From NCBI GenBank assembly GCA_947650285.1, contig CANTFL010000945.1, positions 86,231-150,230 of the forward strand: 64,000 bases of DNA, given 5' to 3'. Within the stretch, counting starts at the first letter, position 1. Every line of letters begins with the position of its first letter. Origin of the DNA: Hyaloperonospora brassicae (taxonomy: Eukaryota; Oomycota; Peronosporomycetes; Peronosporales; Peronosporaceae). A model generated the notes under the pieces. It had not been told where the DNA came from. It did no database searches and saw nothing but the letters and a program-made list of their open reading frames with translations. Shown here piece after piece: positions 43,282 to 54,947 of this stretch. The translations under genes were made by a program, and so were the position numbers.

Positions 43282-43660
43282 TCAGGTGTGTAATCGAGAT
43301 CAAGTATGGGATCGAGATCAGGTTGGTGTGGAGCACACCATGTGAATCGCGATCAGCAAGGCGATCACGTTCAGGAAGCGATCGAGATCGTGATCAGTGA
43401 TCAGGTATGTGATCGCGATCGTGATCTTTGATCAGTTAGGTGATCGCGATCAAGTTGGTGTGAATCACGCCATGTGATCCGCAATCAGCAAGGCGATTAC
43501 GATCAGGAAGCGATCGAGATCGTGATCAGAGATCAATTATGTGATCACGATCAATTTGGTGTGAAGCGCATCATGTGATTCGCAATTAGCAAGGCGATCG
43601 CTATCATAAAGCGATCGAGATCGTGATCAGTGATCAGGTATGTGGTCGCGATCAGACAAG
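43190..43660. repeat. GATC-dense degenerate minisatellite
   Basis: About four degenerate copies of a 100-130 base unit are present. TTGGTGTG marks three of them at 43323, 43455 and 43556, and GCGATCGAGATCGTGATCA recurs. GATC or near-GATC words occur about every ten bases. A similar GATC-rich stretch lies before the right LTR (63340-63560). Confidence 0.75.
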
Positions 43661-44430
43661 TATATCAGGTATGGGCCACACAAGCACAAGATCGCTACCG
43701 TAAAGAGAGAGCGACATGGGGCAAACGATTTCCAAGACATGTGGATAGGGTTTCTGGGTTTGATTGGCTAACATTAAACAGAGTTCAATTTGCTTCAAAG
43801 TACACGTGTCGACTTCTCCTCCGGGTGGATCATTGGCCACCCGACGTCAAGGAAAGGTTTACATACTTTAATCGAGTGATATCACTGGATTGATTGGCCA
43901 GGGATCAGGATCTGTCAAACAACACCCCAACTGCGACTGGACGAAGGAAACCCTTTGTGGTTGAGGACCCAATATCGCGAGACGTCTCAAGTGGTCAGAA
44001 GGCTCGCGAATCAAGGTCTACATTTTGACAAGGCGATCGGTTACAGATCATGGTGACTCATATCGAGCACCCCACAAGCATACAAGTGATAGCGTGACGA
44101 ATCCCACGTGATCACACCAACCCCGATCGTGGTGTGAAGATTTCCACACCGTGATCGAACCTCGACCCCATAGCAAACATGGTCGAGTTTTCATTGACAC
44201 AAGTCCACCTGGAAGAGTACAACCCGCCCCACCGGCGGGTACAAAAGGTGAGGAAGGATATCAAGAACACGGAATTGGATTACCCCTTCCGTTAGTCGGT
44301 CGTCCGGGCGCCAGTGGAGAGTTGGGATCGACTCCTCAAAGAGCGATCATTACACCACCACACCACAATGGTGCGCGTGCCCGGATCGTCTGGTGACTTT
44401 TGATTTCACCGTGAGTCCCTGAGTGAAGAT
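43661..44430. other. Gypsy-4 leader region
   Basis: The sequence lies between the GATC repeat and gag. A proline-rich open frame (44151-44396) and another at 43630-43893 are unrecognised. The LTR end and primer site should lie here but I could not fix them. Confidence 0.35.
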
Positions 44431-46591
44431 GTGGCTATAAAAACTGAATTTGGGATGGAAGCGTCGAAGGCCAAGGAATTGCCACAGACGCTTGAGTCTG
44501 AAATATTCTTAGTTCATCAAAGTTATGGGAAGGGCTCTAATGACAAGAAAATAAAAGAGGAAAATCGATCGCGCGATTTAGAAGAAAAACCTCAACCCCC
44601 TCCTGATGTCCCTTCAAAGAACACCGCGGGTCGTGCTACAAAGCGTGTTTCGCAGGGTGAAAACCCATCGGTTAATACCGAGCAAAAGTTACCCAAAGTC
44701 ACACCCGCTATCTCGAGGAAAGATCGATCGAAGACTGTGTGGATGAAAGGAACAACGATCGAGCCCGATCAACGTGATCAAGTTGATAAATAAGATCCCG
44801 AAGCCGTTTAAGCTCGTGGGAGACGAGATCAAGATGGAAGGGTGGCAAAATGAAGAACTGGCCAAGATGTACGAGTGAAAGATGCTCAAGAATCTACAAT
44901 CAAGCAACCCAGTACTCAAAGTTCTGAAGCCAGAACTGATCGACGATATTCAAGGTCCGGTATCGAACCCGGCAAGTGCATCGAACATGCTGGAAGGAAT
45001 CTATGGGATCATGCTACTTTTGCATGAAGCTGGAATCGTGGCGGGGATGACCGATGTAAAAACATTTTTGAATTTTAGACAACATCAAAATACCTGCGCA
45101 TGTCTATCGTTGTACGAGAAGCTGACCCCTCTTACAGGCAAATCAAAGATTAAAGATCAAGCAAGTACCACGATCGCAGACGTGACAAAGGGTTACCCCA
45201 CCGGACCCTCGCAGTATGCCTCAGCGAAATACGATATCGACTCAGACGCCTCGATCGGGATTCAATGCATGTCAATAGGTCCCAGTGGTTCTGCTCATCT
45301 GCAAGATCACGCCAAAAGAATTTGGGCTGAGCCGCGATCAGCAGCTATTTGCGCAAACCGGAGATGACGCAGTTGCCTTACAAGGCATTCTGCTGTCCTA
45401 CATTGACGACGCAATAAAGCGATTCGAACAGAGTTAGAGGAGTCAAGCCTGTCAATCGATGATTCCAAGTCAAGCGATAAAGACGTTAAGAGCTCGAGAG
45501 ATGTACTTAGCGGGTGTGGAGATGGAGTCGGTCGGATTGCGTAAAGGTCAATCAGACTATGGCTATCACGGAGGACAAACCCGTACGAATCGGATTAGAA
45601 AGACCCGAGGCGGCCATTAATGGCGCCTGCAGAAGTGTCAATAAATAAAGGGCCGTCTCCTCAGCGTATCCTTTTCTCGGTGATCGGCGAGCTGAAGGAA
45701 TCTAATGGCAGAGACCGAGACGAAGATCGCGCCAGAAGCTGAATCAGCAAGGTCGAATTGGCGTTACTAAGGGACCAAATACCAGATGAAGAAAAATTCC
45801 TGGTGTTCGATGATCTACTGACTGGACCGGCACAGAAATGGCACAGTCAACTGAGTCGCCCTACTCGTCGAACGTGGAAATATCTGCTGGAAGGTTTCAT
45901 GGTGCAATATGGAGGGTACGGTGTGTCAAATGCCAGAAAGTATTACCATGCACGAAAACGACCGGATGAAACCCCGCTGGAGTATTCACAATGAATGAAT
46001 GGGGCAGCGATACGAGCCAAGGTCGCGATTCGAGAACGAAGACAAGCTACGCGGCGTAAACATGTGGAGCATATTATTTCTACGCTAGGCGATCGCGATT
46101 TAGCGAAACAGTTGACTCTACTGCGATTGTCAGACGCCGACGACATGGAAGAAACGTTGCGTGCACACCAGCGGATGGAAAGCCGGTACACGCAGACGTC
46201 GATGGAATCGGAAAAGTTTCAACAGCGATTAAAAGTTAATGTTGGTCAGGTGCCGTCAAAATCAATTCGAGCCGTACGAGCGATCAGGGTGGAAAGCGAG
46301 AGCAGCAGTTCGGAGTCGGATCAAAGCAAATCGGAAGAGGACGTGGACCGGTGCAGAGTTTGTGCAACGACCGTCTTCACTCGAGTGCAATCAAACTAAG
46401 ATCATCGTATGCCGCATGAAGAAGCTGATCGGGAGGAGTTACGCGATCACGGAGAGCGATCTAAACCGTGCATTTACTGTGGATCGATCGAGCATATTTA
46501 TCGTGGCTGCTGGAAGCGATTGACTTTTCAGAACTGCGGCTGTAAAGGACCTCCATCGGACAAGTTTTTTACGCGTGTGCAGCTTGTGTAA
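44431..46591 (+). pseudogene. Gypsy-4 gag with zinc knuckle
   Basis: Charged N-terminal frames (44431-44793, 44882-45367) precede the capsid at 45758-46399: FDDLLTGPAQKWHSQLSRPT, YHARKRPDETPLEYSQ, a TGA stop (45992-45994), then an in-frame continuation with ISTLGDRDLAKQLTLLRL. An acidic Ser-rich stretch follows. The CCHC knuckle CIYCGSIEHIYRGC (46469-46510) is intact but in a different frame. Stops and at least three shifts inactivate it. Confidence 0.75.
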
Positions 46592-46989
46592 AAGTGCTTG
46601 AGAATGTCAAGTGCCCTTTGGAAAAGTTCTACAATCTGTAGCGCCGGTGTAATATGCCCAATAAGCACGCAGGAATGTTTCCGTCCGAGGCGGAGGAGAT
46701 GTTAAACTAGGACGCTCGTCAGGATGGAATATGGTACGAGCCGAGCGTTCTAGGCTCTGTATATATGCATTCGTTGAGAAATAAGTGAAGGATCCGGAAG
46801 TTAACGATCAGTCCAAGCCGATCGATAAAATACGTATTGATTTAACTTGTATCCCGGCTATTGCAAGAGTACAACGAAATGATAAATACACTCGATCAGC
46901 CGTAAAGATGGAGCCAGATCTCGCACCAGAGGAATCACGTGGATATTGGAAATACCACACCCCTGGAAAGTGGTTCAACTAGGCTAAAG

Positions 46990-47290
46990 CGGTGTGCAAG
47001 AACAATAATGAGAAGGCCACTATTCTGTTTGATTCCGGTGCTGAAGTGTCAATCATCGACACCACCTTTGCTCGTAAGGTAGGGTGCATGATCGACGAAG
47101 GGCAGACTCAATAATGTGTCGGCATAGGGGAAACGCATAAATGACAATTGGTCGCACGAAGATCAAGATTACATTGGACGGCTTACTAGTGTTTTATTTC
47201 GACGTATAAGTCGGTGATCAAGTCGGTCAAGAGGCTATACTGGGTATGGATTTCATGGTTTGGCTTGATTTTGCTTGGATCTAGCGGACG
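46990..47290 (+). pseudogene. Gypsy-4 aspartic protease
   Basis: The active-site loop is complete: ILFDSGAEVSIIDTTFARKV, with Asp-Ser-Gly at 47031-47039. A TAA follows after EGQTQ and the C-terminal turn GMDFMVWLDF is near 47245-47275 in another frame. It would cut the Gag-Pol polyprotein, but it is broken here. Confidence 0.75.
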
Positions 47291-47840
47291 TAACGCTATG
47301 TCTACCCGATGAAGTTCTCATTGTACGAGCGAAGTGTAAGCCACTTTATAGATCGACCATCCAAGCGACCAACCTGAATGATCTTCACGTGGTGATACCG
47401 GTCGGCAAACCAACAGAAGTGAGGATAGGTATCGCGCCGCCAAGAGCTAAACTGTGGGTAAGACGAGACGTGGAGTGGGTACCAACTGTGACTACCGGGC
47501 CTGGCAGGATCATCTATCTATAGCTCACAAACCTATGTGATCGCGAGGTGATTTTACGCTATGGAACTCCGTAAGGGCTGTGGATGGTAGAGGACACGAT
47601 ACCCTGATCGCAGGATTACGTGTCTGTGAGGTCGCGACGTTAAAACGAGTGGCAGACATCAGCGTTCGAGGCTATAACTGATCGAGAAGACGTCTCCCCC
47701 GCAAAGTATGAAGGGACTTAGGCTGATCAGCGATCATATCCTACGCCTAGAAAGCTCCAAGAATCGAAGACAGAAAAAGAGCCGAGGGACTGCAGTGCTG
47801 ACAAGTTACAACCTGATCACTCTTCAACCGACAGCGCCGG

Positions 47841-49781
47841 GTGGAGGAGTATAACCAGGACACCGACTGGCATTATCCAGCTCTTATCGTATCACGGCTC
47901 TGCAGCCGTTACCGTGCTCACCGCCCGCCGGGGCGAGAGCGGATGAGCTCCCGCCGAGCAGTATGCAGGATGGGGGTGAGTCTCGGTATTGCGGCACAGG
48001 CTGTTAATGTGGCTGCCGGGGAACGCGGCAACGATCTCTGGCTTTCCACCGGTGGCGCTCCGACTGGGGTCCACGAGGTGGGGGCTTCGGATCAGGCTGT
48101 CAATCATTTATCGGTCGCTCAACCGGAGCCCGAACTTGGACAGGCTTCCGGATTGACTGGGAATCAGTCCATTCCAACAGGTAGTTTGCGTCATCGGCGC
48201 GGAGGCGTAGGAACGGAGGCGCGGCGGACAGACGGACCGATTTTGAGACCTTCGTGGCGCGCTCCCAGGCGGTCTCTCAGCCTCATCCGCCGCCTCCTTC
48301 ACCTCCCGTACAGACGCGGGAGATGTTTGAGGCTCTAACTGCCTAAATGAAGGCTTTTACTGGACAGGCGTCCCTGAATGTCTGGCGCCTGACCGTTCAA
48401 GCTTATTCGCGCTCGAATATTCCCGGCATCCTGTTAGCTCGGACGCGTTGCCGGTTAATCGCAAAAGGTATCCTACGCTTATGGGTGCGGAGCTGGGGAG
48501 TTTGCTGGATCTGTTTTAGCTATGCTTTGTCGCGACACCAGGTACCTACGCTGACTGGGCACGGTTTGCCCACCAGATAGGCACGGAGCTTCTACTTACG
48601 AAGAGGGCTTTCAAGGAAATAATGAGCAAATCGACCAGCAAGCAGAAGTGGGCAACGGCTCCGATTCCGCGGCAGTGATCTCAGGTGGTACGAACGGGCA
48701 GCTCGACTCCCATGGACGATGCAGCAGGCAAGCAGCTTCCCGTCTTTGAAGATTTCATGTTTGACCCAACGAAATTTTCGGAGGCAGAGACGACCGCCCT
48801 TCGATTTATTTGCTCGGCGCGTTGGAACCGGGCTAGTGCTCACCGTCTTCGAGAGGGAACGGACGACGAATGGCGCATCATCATCGGGATGGCGGAGGGG
48901 CATATTGCCTATCGGAGGATGCCGGATTTTATCAATGCCTTCTTTAATAGTAATGAGCGCCTTCGTTTTTGTTGCATTGCCCAGGCCCAGGTACAAGGCC
49001 AGTTGTTTTTGAATCTCCGTCATGGTCGGGACATCCCCATTGGCCGTAGGACCACTCACGCCATCACGAAAAAGATTCTTGAATCGGCTGAGTTAATGCG
49101 GGTCAGCTTGCCGGATCTCCACCGCCTACTCGGGCTGGCCAAAACGATCAGCTACAATCAATCCACTCGATCCATTCATTTTTACTTTTTTCGCGGAAAA
49201 TTGCCATGGAAATACAGGATGTAGTTGTCCCTTTTCAAGGCCGGGTGTACACACTGGAAAACGTTCACCAGCCAGCTTGAGGGTCCGTTTGGTTGAATCA
49301 ACGCGGTCCAGACGGGCGGTCAGGGAACCCCAGGGCTGCGTACACCATTCTTCTCGATAATTTGACACGATTTGATGACATTGGGCGCATCCTGCATACT
49401 TGCGCTCCAAGATACCGACTGATTTTGAGCTGCAGGACATGGACACTTGTACCCCCAACTCACGTACGTCCACAGCCTGGAAAATTACGTTTCACTTGGC
49501 TGGTTGCCTGATTTTCTTACAAGGCATAGTACGACTTCTTTGGATTGGGACCTATTATTGTACGGCATCCGAATGTGGGCCGCCGGCTCCAATTTCTGCA
49601 GTGCGGTACGCTCGGCCATCATGCGTCGAGGTTTCAGTTCACCGACGCGCAATTACGAGGGCCGGACGGACTAGAGGTCTACGAAGCAGAGCTCGTCGCG
49701 GTCCAAGACCTCGCGAAACCTTTTAGTAGCCCGGACGAGATGAGGCAGATGGCGCAGCGACGTCTTCATGTGCAGCAATAG
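47841..49781 (+). pseudogene. LINE ORF1-like region with zinc-knuckle remnant
   Basis: It is best read at 48685-49224 (FEDFMFDPTKFSEAETTALR, IAYRRMPDFINAFFNSNERL). Several frames follow, then LQFLQCGTLGHHASRFQF near 49580-49640, a CCHC knuckle whose first and last cysteines are lost. A proline-rich tail follows to 49994. ORF1 of LINEs binds element RNA. The N-terminal part (47841-48338) is not recognisable. Confidence 0.6.
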
Positions 49782-49994
49782 GCAGACGTCGCCGCGCAGG
49801 ATGCGGTGACTCCGGAGATTCCGATCGCTGCTCCCAGTCCCTCTCCGGTAGCTGTGCATCATCCTACTGGTCTACCTCTTCAGCCCGTGTATACTACTCA
49901 GGGCACGCACGAGGGCCCACCACCTCCAGCCGCAAAACCCAGGCCCGAGCAGTTATGGCTCACACAACCTCATCCGAGGCGGTCGTCGGTTTAG

Positions 49995-51000
49995 GTCCAT
50001 TACCAAGGCTCCCCCTGCCCAGCACACCGTAAGCAGCGGCGGCTATCACGTCCTCCAAGATCTGGATCTTGCAGAAGAGATTCCAGCTGGACCCTCCGAC
50101 AGCGGTAGTGCCTCCGCCTCTTTACAGCCGGCGGTTCGGAAGGCTTCGCCTACTGGTATTTCCACCCTGCACTCCCACCCTCAGCTGCAGCCAGAGAAAC
50201 TGGCGCGGAAACGTGCAGCAGGCATCAGAGGACCGGCCTTAGTCACCGCGGGCCCGGCGCTTCTGACCCAGCAGCGTCGGGAGAGGCAAGAATGCGAGCG
50301 GCTGGTGCAGCTTTTGCCAGACAGGAAACGCCATCCTGTACCCATGGAATTCAAACCGTCCGTAGAACCTGTTCACATACGCGAAGTTTTGCGCATTGTT
50401 GGACTTCGGAAAGTCAGCACACCTGCGAATGGCAATTGCTTAGCGATTGCTCTTGCCCAAGCGTTTGCTGAGTCTGCTTTGGCCGCTCCCGCTATGGACC
50501 AAGAGCTTTTTACAGCGGCACTCAAACGGGGCATCAAGTCTACAGGGCTTTTGAACTTGGAGGATCAGCTTCCTCACGACCTGCGTGTTCAGGCACTCAA
50601 GAATGTGGGCCACGGGGAGGGCGACGATGATGCGCAAAGAGTCGGCCTCGCAACTACGCTGGTTCTTGGCGGACTACGCGGCTACCCCTTCGGATCGGAC
50701 CTCGCCGGTGCCAGACAACTGTTAGGGGGGCAGTGACACCCTTAACATGGCAGCCACATTTTTTCAACGAGACATATTTGTCCTTAAAAGCGGTGACGGC
50801 ACTACTAAAGGGAGCTGTCGGAAGTACCACCCTGTTTCCCTTACCATTCGGGGCCGGGTGGTGGCTTCTGCCAAAGAATACCCGCTTTCTTTCCTGGCGG
50901 GCATCGATGAGCTGCAAGCGACAAAAGTCGCTGATCCACAGAATCTACCATAATTGTTGAGGCATGGTGGAAGCCACTACTCGGCTCTGCTCTAATTTTG
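49995..51000 (+). pseudogene. LINE-encoded OTU-like cysteine protease domain
   Basis: The frame open from about 49995 to 50736 ends in TPANGNCLAIALAQAFAES (near 50420-50475), the OTU nucleophile motif D-G-x-C-x3-A/R-x-L with Asp changed to Asn and the Cys present. After a shift, FFQRDIFVL (about 50760) and the segment KYHPVSLTIRGRVV follow. After another shift HGGSHYSALL (50963-50992) gives the catalytic His in the expected OTU position. Two frameshifts separate the parts. OTU proteases cleave ubiquitin. Its role in a LINE is unknown. Confidence 0.65.
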
Positions 51001-52302
51001 ATGGAGTTGCCGACCCGTTGAAACTTACGGACGATATCGATTTGCCGAACGTTGCGACGCGGCAGGAATTCATGCCATCATATGAGGTCATTACGGCCAC
51101 ATCGCTGGTTCCATTGGAGGGCAAAAGTTGTGCTGGGGCACCCACGAACGTAGAACATCTACCCGACGGCTGCGTCCGCACGTCGCTCGTCGTCTATGAT
51201 GCTGGTAGCACATTCCCACCTTCCTCGCTCCAGCTATATTCTCAAATGGCGTTGGACTCTGCTTCACTCGACTCCAGCGGCCCCAAACGGGCCTCTTCGG
51301 CTCGTAAACGAGGGTTTGGCAGATCTACTCCACTACTGGTGGCGTCTGGGGTCCACGACATCGAAGTGCCAGCCGGCTCTCATCACAAAAAGGGGCGTGT
51401 TCAGTCCGACATGTGCCATCTTTCGCTCGCCGAGACAGACGCCAGAATTTATCGGGAGGAATGGCCCGAACTTTGGGCATCTTTAAGTGCCGAATGGCCG
51501 GGTACAGCTGTGACCCCTAATCCTCTCGTTTACGGCGACACGGACGGATGGGAAGCAACTGCCCGTTTGGAACCTGAGCTGTTACTTCATTATTTACGCC
51601 CCTTTGTCCTTCCTGACGAACTCCTGGCTAGCCTGGCTGACACAGGTTTGGTGCAGTGGACGGCTCTGTGGCGCCAAGAGTGCCTTTTTTCGGGCTCCTA
51701 ACGTTTCGACAAAGGGTTACGGATTCGCCATCGATTGTGCGGCTTGACCAGTGGATCGCTCGGACGCAGCAGCGCCTTTCTCCATCTAAGTTGGCCCCCC
51801 TGGTTGACAATTCTGATGATTGGAAGAAGATGCGAGACGCCAACTATGCGGCGGACGACATTTTACGTTTGTGTGACCCGCACAGACGCGTCCGCATGAG
51901 TCACCACTTGATTTGTGCCATCGTCTTTACAGAAGAAAGTTACGCGCTGACGGGGACCGGGGAGAATTTGTTGCGCCCTCCTGAGCAACTCCGTTGCCAC
52001 CTACAATTGTTGCGGACAAACGCTACCTACAAGGACGCGTATAACCCAGGCGGTGGGTCTCGTGTTGGTTGGAGCGAGCTCGTTTGCTATTTTACTACTG
52101 CTTTGTCTCCTGTGGAGCAGCAGTTCCTACTTGAGTACTGAGGGCAGCTTACAGAGGAACCCCTTTACGAGCCATGCCGATATTCTCCTTTGGGCAGGTG
52201 AAGCTTATGGTTGGGAACGCATCCTTAGGGAATGGCCAACGTCTGGTGAGTTCCCACTTTCTACTACGGATCCAAGGGGAGGGGACAGGATAAATATCTC
52301 CT
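51001..52302 (+). pseudogene. LINE region between OTU and endonuclease, unrecognised
   Basis: Two overlapping frames (50964-51701 and 51656-52141) have good protein-like composition: WPELWASLSAEWPG, LHYLRPFVLPDELLASLADT, then RLDQWIARTQQRLSPSKL. I know no domain for them. They are probably one continuous protein with the flanking domains before a shift near 51690. Confidence 0.45.
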
Positions 52303-53429
52303 AAAATGTCCAAGGATTCAAGGCCAGCGTCCGGGAAGGTTGGTTGTCGGCATGGAGAGGGGAGCCTCTGAGTCGTCGCTTACTGTTTTGGTGCATTCAA
52401 GAAACGCATGTGCACACTGAAGCGGAGGCAGAATTGCTCCGGTGGCGCTACGCTCGATTGTGGGGCAAACACCTCGATCCAGACGCACCTCCTCTATCAT
52501 ATTGGAGTATTGGCTCTGCCAGTCGAGCTGGGGTGGCCATTCTCCTCACCCCATCTTCGGCCCAAGGAGCTTTAGCCTGGCAACCAGAGCGCTGGTATCC
52601 GCGGGCAATAGCGATTTCTCTGGGGGATGGAGTTATCATGAATGCCTACGCGCCCACAGTGCGGGGGGAGCAAGAAGCTTTTTTTGCTTCTCTGCTCCGT
52701 TGGGATTTGACATCTTCCAATACCATGCTGGCGGGAGACTTTAATTGCGTCCAGTGTTCTCTTCTCGATCGGTTCGGCTGTCACCGCTCTCACCGGTCGG
52801 AAAGCCCGGCCCTGGACGGGGTAGTTGCGACACTGAGCTTGACTGATGCGAGATTGCTTCGGGAGAACGCAGAGGACGACGGTTTTGAGGATCCAACGAA
52901 TCATTTTACATACTGGAACGGGGAACACGCTAGCCGCATCGATCGATTCTATGTTCCCACGGGATGGGTTGACCGGGTTCTGTGGGTGGACTCGCGGGTA
53001 CCGTCACATCAGTCGGATCATCAGGAGGTTGTATTATATTTGCGGGACTCCATCAAGGCTCGCACAGCTAGCAAAAATTGTCGGGTGGCGCACCCGATCA
53101 CTTCATCGAATCCGAGCAGAATCATTGACGAAGTCGTCACAGAAATGGATGGCATGGCTATAGGGCAGGGGATTTTAACCCTTTCTTGGGATTTTGCTGC
53201 TGAACAGTGCCACCGGTACATTCGACGCATCAGAAATAGGATCCAGCAGCGCAGGGCTAGATTCCGTCTGAAGCTGCAGGGCCGCGCTCGACGACCCTTA
53301 ATCACTCGGGCACAATTTATCTCTTGCAATATGGAAGAATTACGACAAGGACACCTTGTGCGACTCGGTACCCAGCTCGCACAATCGGCTGACCAATTAC
53401 GAGAGTTTTATCATCGAGTATCCAATTGA
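52303..53429 (+). pseudogene. LINE AP-type endonuclease
   Basis: All signature motifs are visible in order: NVQGFK start, CIQETH with the catalytic Glu (about 52395), MNAYAPTVRG (52640), MLAGDFNC (52730), FTYWNGEHASRIDRFYV (52905) and HQSDHQEV (53010). The domain is 230-240 residues, as usual. A TAA (52300-52302) just before NVQG interrupts the polyprotein. The enzyme nicks target DNA to prime reverse transcription. After the domain a basic stretch leads to RT. Confidence 0.85.
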
Positions 53430-54947
53430 GAATGTAATCAATCCGTCACAACCATTACACGGCTTCATGGACCGGCCTTTACCCGCAATGTGACTGTTGC
53501 AGACAAATTTGCATCCGAATGGTCTACATTTCTTGGAGTTGTTCTTCGCAAGAAGCCTCGCAAGAACTTGCCCTCTGCAATCTGGCGTTTCGTCAATCTA
53601 CCTGCGGAGCGTATGTTGACGACTGCAGACAATTAGGCTCTTTTTGCGGATATTACAGAAGCCGAAGTCCTCGCAGCCATTTATGGTCTCAATAGACATA
53701 AATCTGATGGACTCGACGGGCTAAATAATAATTTTTACAAGGATACGTCGGCACTTCTCGTATCAGTCTTGGTTTAACTCAGCAATCAAATTGTGGCGGG
53801 AGCGGATCCCCCGCCCTCTTTTCTCAAAGCTTTGATCATTCCCTTGCAAAAAAAAGGTGACTTGGAGGATGCGATGGATTACCGGCCGATTTCTTTGCTT
53901 CAAACCAGTTACAAAATCTTCGCAAAGGTGCCGGCGACGAGGTTGCAATGCGTGTAACCAAAAATTATTGGTGACTCTCAGCAAGGCTTCGTACACGGTC
54001 GCCAGATGTCCAAACTGGTGATGATGATGCTTGCACAACTGGCTACTGCTACATTCGATGAAACACTCGCAGCCGAAAACAGCCGGGTGTTCCTTCTACT
54101 AGACTTTCGAAAGGCCTATGACACGGTGGACCGGGAATTTTTGTATGAGGCTCTTCGCCACTTCGGCTTCGCGGAGAGGTATGTTCGACTTATCACTCGG
54201 CTACAGACCGGTGCCACAGCCTCTTTCATTGTAAATGGCGAGCAGTCCAGCCCAATTTCAGTTGTTTTCGGCATCCGGCAAGGTTGTCCGCTTGCCCCTC
54301 TGCTTTTCCTGGTCGTGATGGAGCTGTTGAGTATTGCATTACAACAATCACCGGATCTGTCGGAGCTTTCAGTACCTGAGCAACATCCTGCTACGCATAC
54401 GTTCTCGGCGTTCGTGGACGACTCGACGATATTTCTCGACAAGGCCAGTCAGCTGGGTCCAGCGCTAGCCCTTGTCTCTCACTTTGGGGCCTTATCAGGG
54501 CTGGAGGCGCAACCGTCCAAGAGTCAGATCATTTGTCTTAACCGAGCGGTGCACCTATCAGAGTTGCGAGGCATAACGGTCCTCCAACCTTCGAACACAG
54601 TAAGCTACTTGGACTATCATGTCGGGTTGAGGGATTTGTATCATCGCAATTGGGCCCTCTGTGTTCAAAAGCTTCAACGGCGGCTATTAACAGCTTCCAG
54701 AGTGGCTACGAGTGTGCAGGATCTAGTAGTGATTTTTAACTCAATCATCCCCCGTCTGTACTGTTCACGGCAGCGGTTTTCGATATGCCTGAGTGGGCAC
54801 GACGCGAAATTCGCAACTTGTACAAACAACTTCTGTGGGCACATCCAACCTCAACGGACTCCAGCATCCACAAAACTAACCCGGGCCTACTCTACACCCA
54901 TAAAAAGGCAGAAGGGTTGTCTTGGCCTCCTTAGAGGTGGTCGTTAA
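53430..54947 (+). pseudogene. LINE reverse transcriptase
   Basis: Before the open frame: HKSDGLDGL and MDYRPISLLQTSYKIFAKV with stops. The open frame 54006-54947 holds LDFRKAYDTVDREFLYEALR (first catalytic Asp), FGIRQGCPLAPLLFLVVMEL and the FVDDSTIFL box (near 54415), the last two catalytic Asp intact, then the LEAQPSKSQ segment. Both catalytic motifs survive, but stops near 53634, 53775 and 53957 cut the fingers domain. Confidence 0.85.

Noticed and set aside
43190..43660. CRISPR-like array
   Set aside because: Repeats are degenerate, unequal in spacing and without distinct spacers. It is a minisatellite within a retroelement of a eukaryote.
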